Assembly: GCA_000471925.1 (NCBI GenBank) | Contig: CP006667.1 | Coordinates: 620,001 to 684,000 of the forward strand | Direction: 5' to 3' | Length of the DNA stretch: 64,000 bases | Origin: Ralstonia pickettii DTP0602 | Lineage (GTDB): Bacteria > Pseudomonadota > Gammaproteobacteria > Burkholderiales > Burkholderiaceae | Part shown: positions 27,300-34,599 of the stretch, in pieces | Numbering within the stretch: the first letter of the stretch is position 1 | How the letters are laid out: each line of letters opens with the position of its first letter | Notes under the pieces: generated by a model | What the model was told of the DNA's origin: nothing | The model's input: only the letters and a program-made list of their open reading frames with translations | Database searches by the model: none | Program-made: the position numbers and the translations under genes

Positions 27300-28352
27300 C
27301 TAGAACTTGTGGCGCAGGCCCAGGCCGAAGGTGTTGCCCGGGTTCAGGTCGGTTACCTTGTCATAGCGCCAGGCGGCGTAAAGGTCAGTGCGCTTGGAGA
27401 ACGGGTAGTCGTAGGCCAGCGTGGTGGTATCGCGGCGGGCCGAGCCCAGCGTCTCGTTGCCGCCCTGCCAGGTACGCACCCACGTTGTCATCAGCGAGCC
27501 CGGTCCCAGCGGCGCGCTCGCGCCCACCTGCATGGTGCGGTTGCGCTGGCGGCTCAGCGTGCTGAAGCTGTTGTCCGACTGCGCGTACTGGCCGAACAGC
27601 TTGACCACCTTGAAGTCGTAGGACACGCCCGCCAGGTAGGCCATCTGGTAGCTGGCGCCGCTGGCCGCGAACTCCGGCGCATTGACCCCCACCCGCTGCA
27701 CCGCCAGCGTGGCGCCAAAGTTGCCGTTGAAATAGGTGGCATTGCCGCCGTAGTTCTGCTTGCCCTGGTGGCCGATGCTCTCCCCGGTCGCGTAGATCGC
27801 ATTGAAGCGCAGCCCGCCGAAGCCCGGACTCTGGTACAGCACCGAGTTGTCCCAGGCGGTGTCGCCCGCCACCGAGTTGCCCACCGGCGCGCCCGGCGGC
27901 GTGGTGTAGGTGTGCAGGAACATCGGCGAGAACACCGCCGAGTCGGCCAGCGGGTTGAACAACAGCATGGACAAGAACCACGGCGTGGTGTTGCGTCCCA
28001 GCTTGATCGCGCCGAAGCCGCCATTCAGGCCGACAAAGGCATTGCGCCCGAACATGACGTCGCCGTCGAAGCGGCCGACCTTTCCATTGTCCGTACGGAA
28101 AAAGCTCTCCAGCGTGAACTCGGCGTTCAGGCCGTTGCCCAGCGCCTCCTGCCCCCCAATGCCCCAGTACGAGGTGGTCAGGCCGGAACTGTCGACGATC
28201 GCGGTGCCGTGGGCATCGCCACTGGCGCGCACGGAGCCGGCAAAGGCGTCGATCGTGCCGTAGAGCTGCACGGCGCTCTGGGCATGTGCGGCGCCGGAGA
28301 CAAGGCTGCCGGCGGCCGCCACGGCGGCGAGGATCCTGCGTTGGTACTTCAT
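27300..28352 (-). CDS. Gram-negative porin (OmpC-like trimeric family)
   Basis: A 350-residue outer-membrane porin of the beta-proteobacterial type. A signal peptide (MKYQRRILAAVAAAGSLVSG, cleavage after AHA) precedes SAVQLYGTIDAFAG, the usual first strand. The chain ends FGLGLRHKF with the terminal Phe needed for outer-membrane assembly. The Arg/Asp-rich constriction segment VGRFDGDVMFGRNAFVGLN is present. It follows the isatin-hydrolase-like gene by 50 bp and precedes the MFS carrier, giving an outer- plus inner-membrane uptake pair for the pathway substrate. Confidence 0.92.
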   Translation of the reverse strand: MKYQRRILAAVAAAGSLVSGAAHAQSAVQLYGTIDAFAGSVRASGDAHGTAIVDSSGLTTSYWGIGGQEALGNGLNAEFTLESFFRTDNGKVGRFDGDVMFGRNAFVGLNGGFGAIKLGRNTTPWFLSMLLFNPLADSAVFSPMFLHTYTTPPGAPVGNSVAGDTAWDNSVLYQSPGFGGLRFNAIYATGESIGHQGKQNYGGNATYFNGNFGATLAVQRVGVNAPEFAASGASYQMAYLAGVSYDFKVVKLFGQYAQSDNSFSTLSRQRNRTMQVGASAPLGPGSLMTTWVRTWQGGNETLGSARRDTTTLAYDYPFSKRTDLYAAWRYDKVTDLNPGNTFGLGLRHKF

Positions 28353-28401
28353 TGTCTTCCCTTCTCTCTCTCTCTTCTCTTGTGGACGTCTGGCGGTTCT
28401 G

Positions 28402-29181
28402 TCAGGTGGGCGCGATCGCCAGTACCCGCAACGGACTGCCCGACCCGTTCTGGATCTTCAGCGGTGCCGCCACGATCAACGCGCCGGTAGGCGGCAGCTG
28501 GTCCAGGTTCTTCAGGCATTGCAGGCCGTACTTGTTCGCGCCGTGCATCAGCGTGTGGCAGGGGTACGGCAGCGGCCAGGCGTAGGACTGGCCGGCATCG
28601 GTGTTGATGGTTTCGACGCCGAAGCCGTGGACGTTGCGTTCATGGATCAGCCACTCGACCGTGGCCTGTTCCGGGCCGGGCGTATGGGCGCCGTCCTCGC
28701 GCAGGCCGAGGAACTCGGCAGGGTCGGTCTTCTTGCTCCAGTCGGTGCGCAGCAGCACCCAGGCGCCGGCGGGAATGCGGCCGTGTTCGGCTTCCCAGCG
28801 CTGCAGGTGCGAGACCGTCAGCACCCAGTCGGGGTTCTCCGCCACTTCGGCGCTGGCATCGACCACTACCGCGGGGGCGATGAAGTTGGCCGGGTCGATG
28901 GTGTCCACGGTGTTGTTGGCGTGGTCCTTGCCCGAGATCCAGTGCACCGGCGCGTCGAAATGCGTGCCGGTATGCTCGCCACAGGAGAAGTTGTTCCAGT
29001 ACCAGCCCGGTCCCTTGTCGTCGTACTGGCTGATGCGTTCCATCTTGAACGCCCACACCTGCCCGAATTCGGGGGGCAGCACCAGCGCGGGGAAGTCCGG
29101 CGACAGGGTCTGGGTCAAGTCGATGATCCTTGCCTTGCCGCCGGAAAGGTCCGCGGCAAGCTGTTGCAGGGTGTTGCTCAT
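28402..29181 (-). CDS. Cyclase-family metal hydrolase, isatin-hydrolase-like
   Basis: A 259-residue member of the cyclase/kynurenine formamidase family. The metal-binding signature is CGEHTGTHFDAPVHW (H-x-G-T-H-x-D), and IDLTQTLSPDFPAL is at the N-terminus. The start at 29181 has AAGGAGACCCC upstream. Family members that open cyclic amides include isatin hydrolase (isatin to isatinate) and kynurenine formamidase. The overall length and the W-containing substrate loop around GPGWYWNNFSCGEHTG fit isatin hydrolase best, and so do neighbouring indole-type genes. Function is inferred, not proven. Confidence 0.8.
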   Translation of the reverse strand: MSNTLQQLAADLSGGKARIIDLTQTLSPDFPALVLPPEFGQVWAFKMERISQYDDKGPGWYWNNFSCGEHTGTHFDAPVHWISGKDHANNTVDTIDPANFIAPAVVVDASAEVAENPDWVLTVSHLQRWEAEHGRIPAGAWVLLRTDWSKKTDPAEFLGLREDGAHTPGPEQATVEWLIHERNVHGFGVETINTDAGQSYAWPLPYPCHTLMHGANKYGLQCLKNLDQLPPTGALIVAAPLKIQNGSGSPLRVLAIAPT

Positions 29182-29207
29182 GGGGTCTCCTTGTTGTATT
29201 CGCCGTG

Positions 29208-29735
29208 TCAGGCCGACGCGTGCGCCAGCCGCGTGTACCGTCCCTGCCAGTAGAGCAGCGGCGCCGGGGCCTGCTCGGCCACATGTACCGCCCGCACCCG
29301 CCCGATGATCAGGATGTGCCCGTGGCGCTCCAGCAGTTCCTCCGCCTCGCAATCCATGGCCACCACGGCATCGGCCAGCACCGGGGCACCGTCGCGGGTG
29401 AGCTGGGTCCAGGCGTCGCTGCCGTAGCGCGCGGCGCCGGCCTCGCCGCCAAAACCGGTGAAGCGCTGCGCGATCGCCTGCTGCTCCACGCGCAGCAGGT
29501 TCACGCCGAAGCGCCGCGTGCGCTGCAGCAGCCCGGCCGACGAGCTGGTCGCCTTCATCGACGCCACCAGCATCGGCGGCTCGGCCGAGAACGACGACAC
29601 CGAGGTTGCGGTGAAGCCGCTGCGCTCTTCGCCTTCGGCCACCGTCACCACGGTCACCGCGCCGGCGAAGCCGCGCATCGCCTGCTTGAACTGCTGCTGT
29701 AGCGCCGCCAGCGGATCGTGCTTACTGGCCGCCAT
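29208..29735 (-). CDS. Flavin reductase partner of the RutA-like monooxygenase
   Basis: A 175-residue flavin reductase (FKQAMRGFAGAVTVVTVAEG, GFTATSVSSFSAEPPMLVAS, GVNLLRVEQQAIAQRFTG). Its start codon lies inside the end of the LLM monooxygenase gene (14-bp overlap), so the two are coupled. That pairing is the RutA/RutF or EmoA/EmoB two-component arrangement, in which the reductase supplies FMNH2. Confidence 0.9.
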   Translation of the reverse strand: MAASKHDPLAALQQQFKQAMRGFAGAVTVVTVAEGEERSGFTATSVSSFSAEPPMLVASMKATSSSAGLLQRTRRFGVNLLRVEQQAIAQRFTGFGGEAGAARYGSDAWTQLTRDGAPVLADAVVAMDCEAEELLERHGHILIIGRVRAVHVAEQAPAPLLYWQGRYTRLAHASA

Positions 29736-30840
29736 GTTTCGACCCTCCGGGCTGGCGCAGGCCGCGTGCCTCCAGGATCGGCAGCACAGTGTCGCGGAAG
29801 TACGGGAACTCCTTCACGTAGTCGACGAACGACAGCGTGGTGCCCTTGAAGCCGGCTTCGGCCAGCGCACAGATGCCGTCGGCCACCTGCTCGGGCGTGC
29901 CCACCAGCGGGAAGCCGCCGTGGCCCGCCGCCATGCGGTCGCGGATCAGTGCCAGCAGGTCGTGCGGGAACGACTGCGCGTTGGCAAACTGCAGCGCCAC
30001 CAGGTTGTCCACCGCCGCCCAGTCGGCGTTGTCCTGCGCAAAGTGGCGCAGGTAGTCGCGCGCTTCCTGCTCGGTCGGGCGGCACACCACGTGCGAGAAG
30101 GTCAGCACTTGCACCGGCTTGTTTGCCGCACGGGCCTTGGCTTTCAGCTCGGCCACTTCCACTTTGGACCGCGCCAGGTCGATCGCCGGCGTGAACAGAA
30201 AATTGGCGTTCTGGATGGCGAAGTCGCGGCCTTCGCCGGAACCCGCGGCGTTCAGGATCGGCGGGCGCTCGCCGTGCCACGGCTTGGGCAGGCCGTAGAT
30301 GCCCTTCAGGTGGAAGTTCTCGCCGTCATAGTTGAAGGCGCCGTCGCGCTCCCAGATCTGCTTGATGACGTCGAACCACTCCTGCGCATAGCTGTAGCGC
30401 TTGTCGTGACCGGCGGCCAGCGGCAGGCCCAGGGCCTCGTACTCGGGGCGGTTCCAGCCCGCCACGATGTTCAGGCCCGCGCGGCCCTGGCCGATCTGGT
30501 CCAGCGTCGCGATCTGCTTGGCCACCACCGCCGGGTGGTTGGCCGCGGTGTGGATGGTCGCGAATACCGTCAGGTTCTTCGTCTGCGCCAGCAAGCCGGC
30601 AGCCCACGTGATCGTTTCCAGCACCGAGCCGTGGAAGTCGGTTTCGCCGCCGTAGCCGATCCAGCGCGCGATCGGCAGCATGAAATCGATGCCGGCTTCG
30701 TCCAGCATCTGCGCCAGCTTCGCGTTGTTTTCCCACGAGTTGTCCCAGCGCTCGCCGATCTTGGTCACCGACATGCCACCCGAGCAATTGGTCGCAAACG
30801 TGCCCAGTACAAAGTCCTTCGTGTTCAGAATTTTTCTCAT
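29722..30840 (-). CDS. LLM-class flavin-dependent monooxygenase, RutA-like
   Basis: A 372-residue luciferase-like monooxygenase. The start at 30840 (MRKILNTKDFVLGTF) has GGGAGATACGC upstream. It shares with pyrimidine monooxygenase RutA the segments around GGETDFHGSVLETITWAAGLLA, ATLDQIGQGRAGLNIVAGWNRPEYEALG and the following RYSYAQEW. RutA opens a cyclic amide using a flavin peroxide, so a lactam or other N-heterocycle is a reasonable substrate. It is first of the set followed by flavin reductase, isatin-hydrolase-like protein and porin, and is divergent from a MarR gene. Confidence 0.85.
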   Translation of the reverse strand: MRKILNTKDFVLGTFATNCSGGMSVTKIGERWDNSWENNAKLAQMLDEAGIDFMLPIARWIGYGGETDFHGSVLETITWAAGLLAQTKNLTVFATIHTAANHPAVVAKQIATLDQIGQGRAGLNIVAGWNRPEYEALGLPLAAGHDKRYSYAQEWFDVIKQIWERDGAFNYDGENFHLKGIYGLPKPWHGERPPILNAAGSGEGRDFAIQNANFLFTPAIDLARSKVEVAELKAKARAANKPVQVLTFSHVVCRPTEQEARDYLRHFAQDNADWAAVDNLVALQFANAQSFPHDLLALIRDRMAAGHGGFPLVGTPEQVADGICALAEAGFKGTTLSFVDYVKEFPYFRDTVLPILEARGLRQPGGSKHGGQ

Positions 30841-30921
30841 GCGTATCTCCCGGCCAAGTAGAATCCCTGAAGCAGGCGCCGCCCGCGGATAATGCGGCGC
30901 CCGTACTGCCCTGAAAAACCC

Positions 30922-30938
30922 ACGCACGCAACGTGCGT
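30922..30938. promoter_or_regulatory. Inverted repeat upstream of second marR gene
   Basis: ACGCAC (30922-30927) and GTGCGT (30933-30938) around 5 nt, 11 bp before the MarR start and about 80 bp from the divergent monooxygenase start; a candidate operator for this MarR protein. Confidence 0.4.
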
Positions 30939-30948
30939 CGAGCTGACA

Positions 30949-31512
30949 ATGCCCAAGACCTCGAGTAACTCCACGCCATCCGCGAAAATCGACCGCACTG
31001 CCGAGCAACATCGCTGGCACCTGGCGACGGATGATTTCAGCGTCGAGATCACCGACCTCGAATACGCCGTCATGCGGGCTTATCAGTCGTTCCTGCGGTG
31101 GCAGTCCGAATGCCTGGCGGCCGTGACCGGGATTACGCTGAGCGGGCAGGAAAATACCCTGCTGCACATCATCCGGATGCACGAGCGGCCCAAGACCATC
31201 AAGGACCTGCTGCACATGACCAATCGCCAGGACGTGCCCAACATGCAATATGAGTTGCGCAAGCTGCTCAAGGCCGAACTGGTCGACAAATACGGCAGCG
31301 CACGCACGGGCATTTACTACTTCGCCACTGACGAAGGCATAAGGGTGTGCGACGAATTCGCCCGGTTGCGGCGCGAGACACTGCTCGAGACCGCGCAAGG
31401 CGAATTCGGCCCTAAATCCGGCGCCCTGAAGGCTGCCGGACAGCTGGAACAACTGGAAAAGGTCTACGAGATCGCTACGCGTGAAATCGCGACCTATCAC
31501 CGCCGTCGCTAG
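30949..31512 (+). CDS. MarR-like winged-helix regulator
   Basis: A 187-residue protein with a winged-helix domain at about residues 40-140: FLRWQSECLAAVTGITLSGQENTLLHIIRM, then PKTIKDLLHMTNRQDVPNMQYELRKLLKAELV as the recognition segment and GIYYFATDEGIRV as the wing. This is the longer MarR subgroup found with some aromatic and auxin catabolic genes. The start at 30949 is preferred; an in-frame ATG at 30892 is possible. It is divergent from the monooxygenase operon, so it probably controls it. It is not closely similar to the first MarR protein at 13807. Confidence 0.82.
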   Translation: MPKTSSNSTPSAKIDRTAEQHRWHLATDDFSVEITDLEYAVMRAYQSFLRWQSECLAAVTGITLSGQENTLLHIIRMHERPKTIKDLLHMTNRQDVPNMQYELRKLLKAELVDKYGSARTGIYYFATDEGIRVCDEFARLRRETLLETAQGEFGPKSGALKAAGQLEQLEKVYEIATREIATYHRRR

Positions 31513-31575
31513 AAGGAGTGGTTTTGGAAACTCATCGGGGGGCGCTGTCTCCTGGTGGCGCGTGACGTACCGCGC

Positions 31576-31614
31576 GCATCGAATAAATAATCAAATAGAA
31601 GATTTATTTGATGC
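31576..31614. repeat. AT-rich inverted repeat between marR-like and patatin genes
   Basis: Arms GCATCGAATAAAT (31576-31588) and ATTTATTTGATGC (31602-31614), 12 of 13 bases complementary, with a 13-nt spacer. It lies in the 155-bp gap between two convergent genes. It lacks a GC-rich stem or T-run, so it looks more like a protein-binding site than a terminator. Confidence 0.6.
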
Positions 31615-31667
31615 AAATGTAGCGCACTGCGGCGGGCTTCGCCACGGTTTTTACACTAGGGGAAACA

Positions 31668-33128
31668 CTAGGGGGCTGACGGTTGCGTGTGCGCCGGTTC
31701 GGCCACAATCCTGGCGCCGACATCGCGCAGCAGCCGCTGGAAATCGGGCGACGCCAGGATGATCTTGCCCGCCGCCGCGCGCAGCCGGTCGACGGCCTCG
31801 GGAGGCAGGGAGAACGAGGTGGGCAGCTCGTTCAGGTAGGCCAGTTCCGCCTTGTCCGCCAACTGGGCGAACGAGACATCGATGGCGTAGATGGTCGAGT
31901 CCGGCGTGCGCAGCGTGGCGGCGACCGCGGCATCCTTGTTCGCCTTGAAGGCAGAGGACTGCCGGACCTGGCCCATGGAGTGCCAGCGCGCCTGGCTGTC
32001 CCTGAGCAGCTCGGTCGCCTCGTAGGAGTAGTGGTCGATGGGAACGCCCGTCGCCTTGACCAGGATCTCCAGCGTACCGGGCGCGGACTCCGATTTATCC
32101 CATGCCGTCTTTGGCGTGGACAGCGAGTTGACGACAAAGACCACGATCCTGCGCGTATGGTCGAGCGGGGTAGGCTGGCCGACCAGGTGCAGCGCTTCCA
32201 TCAGCTCCAGCGCGTCCAGCACGCTGCGCATGCCCAGGTTGTCGGAAACACCGCCATCCACGAGATGGATGTAGGGCCGGTTGATGCTGTCTCCGAGTTC
32301 CGCCTCTTCCTTCAGGTGCCGGGTCGCACGCGCAGCCGGCCTGGGCGGGTCGGCGGCATCGATAAAAGGCTGGACCCAGTCGGGTGGTGCGTAGCCACAG
32401 TTGCCGCCGTAGTTATTGAGTGTAATGGGCGTCAGCACGACCGGCACGGCAGACGATGCGGCAGCGGCGCGGGACAGCCGTACCGCATTCAGGTCCGAGC
32501 AGAGTACGTCGAAGGCGCCCTGGGTGAAAGGCAGGCGGGCGCCTGTGGAAATATCCGTGGCGGATGCAATGATGAAGGGGCCTTGCCCGCGGTTCAGGTC
32601 GCCGAAAGTCGCCCCGTTGAACAGGATCTCGTCATACAGATCGGCCGCCAGTTCGGAGCGGCCCCAGCCGCCCGACCACAGGGACGGCCAGTAGGCGGGG
32701 TTGAGCGTGCGGAACGTAATCTCGCCCTGTACGTCGCGCTTGAGAAAGCGCTGCTCGTAGTCGTCGAAGAGCTTGTCACCATAAAGGCCATAGGCGAGCG
32801 CGGTGAAGCTCCCGCCGGACACGCCGGTAATGACGCCGACATGGTCGAGCAGGCGCGACTTGACGCCTCTGGGGCCGACCACTTCCGTATTGCGCAGGAA
32901 TTCCAGCACGCCGTACGAGAAGGCGGCGGCGCGTGTCCCGCCGCCCGAGAAAGCCAGGATCACCAGGTTTTCGCTGGTCTTCGCATAGTTGGGGCGCGTC
33001 GTGTATCGATAGCCGGTAGCCGGATCGGCGTGGGCAAGCGGCGGGTTGACAGGCCGGCTGGCGCAGCCGCCGAGCAGAAGCAGCAACGAAACGGCGATTA
33101 CCCATGCTGGCGTCGGCAATCTGGCCAT
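31668..33128 (-). CDS. Patatin-like phospholipase lipoprotein
   Basis: A 486-residue predicted lipoprotein. The start at 33128 (MARLPTPAWVIAVSL) has CGGAGGACCT upstream. The lipobox LLLGGC gives a lipidated Cys near residue 20. The patatin fold shows the oxyanion motif AFSGGGTRAAAFSYG, the nucleophile elbow GVITGVSGGSF and the catalytic Asp in DGGVSDNLG, so the enzyme is probably active as an acyl hydrolase at the membrane. The gene is convergent with marR and divergent from the AI-2E-family permease, with no operon partner. Confidence 0.9.
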   Translation of the reverse strand: MARLPTPAWVIAVSLLLLLGGCASRPVNPPLAHADPATGYRYTTRPNYAKTSENLVILAFSGGGTRAAAFSYGVLEFLRNTEVVGPRGVKSRLLDHVGVITGVSGGSFTALAYGLYGDKLFDDYEQRFLKRDVQGEITFRTLNPAYWPSLWSGGWGRSELAADLYDEILFNGATFGDLNRGQGPFIIASATDISTGARLPFTQGAFDVLCSDLNAVRLSRAAAASSAVPVVLTPITLNNYGGNCGYAPPDWVQPFIDAADPPRPAARATRHLKEEAELGDSINRPYIHLVDGGVSDNLGMRSVLDALELMEALHLVGQPTPLDHTRRIVVFVVNSLSTPKTAWDKSESAPGTLEILVKATGVPIDHYSYEATELLRDSQARWHSMGQVRQSSAFKANKDAAVAATLRTPDSTIYAIDVSFAQLADKAELAYLNELPTSFSLPPEAVDRLRAAAGKIILASPDFQRLLRDVGARIVAEPAHTQPSAP

Positions 33129-33454
33129 AGGTCCTCCGCAGCGAATTAGGACGAGCAAGACCGGACGTGTCGGCGTCCTTTGGCTATCACCATACTAGGC
33201 GGCTTATGTGGCGGCAGGCGCAACTTTCGAGGTTGTCCCGGCCAGCGCCGATGGACTAGACTAGATTTCACCGGTCCAAGAGACCAGTAATTAACCTCGT
33301 TGGGCTGATGCGCGGCGGTGAGATTGCCAGGGCCGTGCGTTGGCGTGGATGACACGGCGGGCGCGCCTTTTGCAGGCGGGACTCGGCCGCCCGTTGAGCC
33401 AGCAAGTGGCTTACCGATCCGATACCTTTGCGGCGATCTGCAAGGAGGCAATCG
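33129..33454. other. Divergent intergenic region, patatin / AI-2E-family permease
   Basis: A 326-bp gap without a credible gene. The only clear elements are the ribosome sites of the flanking genes (AAGGAGG at 33442-33448 for the permease) and an imperfect 7-bp inverted repeat near 33270 (ACCGGTC/GACCAGT). No promoter could be assigned with confidence. Confidence 0.5.
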
Positions 33455-34582
33455 ATGTTGCCCACGCCCACTTCCGAGAGAGCGCTGTCCCGGGGACTGC
33501 TCGACGTACTGATCCGTGCCGGGCTGATCGCCGTGCTGGCGATTTTCTGCTTCCAGATATTCAACCCCTTTCTCGATCTCATCGTCTGGTCCGTGATCCT
33601 GGCGATTACGATCTATCCGCTGCAGGTCAGGCTCAGGCGCAGGCTGGGCAACAATGACGGCCGTGCCGCCACGCTGATCGTCGTGATCGCGATCGCCATC
33701 ATCGCGGTGCCGGCCTATCTGTTGGGCTCCGCCATGGTCGATTCGGTGGAGAATGCCATGGCCATGGTCAAGAGCGAGGGCATTCATATTCCGCCGCCGG
33801 CAGAGTCGGTAGCCGCCTGGCCGTTGATTGGCCAACGCGTGTACGACTTGTGGCAGTACGCCGCCACGGACCTGACCGGCCTGGCACAGAAGTATGCGCC
33901 GCAGATCAAGGACATCAGCCTTGCCCTGCTGGTCGCGATCGCCGGCATTGGCAAGGGTTTGCTGATCTTCATCTTCGCGCTGATCATCGGGGGCATCTTC
34001 ATGGCCTACGGCGAGGCCGGCAGCCGCAGCGCCGAGCAGATTGCCTCGCGCATCTTCAGTCCGGCCAGAGGCCCGCACATCGCCAGGCTATGCACCGCGA
34101 CCATCCGCGCGGTGGCGCAGGGCGTGGTCGGCATCGCCTTTATCCAGATGCTGTTGATCGGTGTCGCCTTCGTGATCAAGGGTGTTCCCGCGGCGGGCGT
34201 GCTGGCCTTACTTGTGCTGCTCCTGGGGATCGCGCAGTTGCCGGCCACGCTGATCACCATCCCGGTGATTATTTATGTCCTGGCCACGGAGGGCGCCAAC
34301 GTTGCCACCATTGTCTTCTCCATCTATGTCTTCATCGCGGGGCTGGCCGATAACGTGCTCAAGCCGCTGCTGCTGGGGCGTGGCGTCGATGTGCCGATGC
34401 CGGTGGTGTTGATCGGGGCCCTGGGCGGCATGGTCACCGGCGGCGTGATTGGCCTGTTTATCGGCCCGGTGGTGCTCGCGGTCGGCTACCAGCTGTTCTG
34501 GCAATGGGTGGAAGACCAGCCGCAGGTGCAGGCGCAGGAGCAGGAGCAGGAGGGAGACCTGGCAAACCGGCAGCAGGTCTGA
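33455..34582 (+). CDS. AI-2E/PerM family permease
   Basis: A 375-residue inner-membrane protein of the AI-2 exporter family. The start at 33455 follows a strong AAGGAGG site. Helices are clear at about residues 20-70, 75-100, 150-175 and in a C-terminal group of four (LVLLLGIAQLPATLITIPVI and GGMVTGGVIGLFIGPVVLAVGY). The family carries varied substrates, including Na+/H+ and quorum signals, so the substrate is unknown. It is followed after 18 bp by an efflux operon and may belong to it. The C-terminus is rich in Gln and Glu. Confidence 0.85.
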   Translation: MLPTPTSERALSRGLLDVLIRAGLIAVLAIFCFQIFNPFLDLIVWSVILAITIYPLQVRLRRRLGNNDGRAATLIVVIAIAIIAVPAYLLGSAMVDSVENAMAMVKSEGIHIPPPAESVAAWPLIGQRVYDLWQYAATDLTGLAQKYAPQIKDISLALLVAIAGIGKGLLIFIFALIIGGIFMAYGEAGSRSAEQIASRIFSPARGPHIARLCTATIRAVAQGVVGIAFIQMLLIGVAFVIKGVPAAGVLALLVLLLGIAQLPATLITIPVIIYVLATEGANVATIVFSIYVFIAGLADNVLKPLLLGRGVDVPMPVVLIGALGGMVTGGVIGLFIGPVVLAVGYQLFWQWVEDQPQVQAQEQEQEGDLANRQQV

Positions 34583-34599
34583 GGTGGTCCGGGGCGCCC

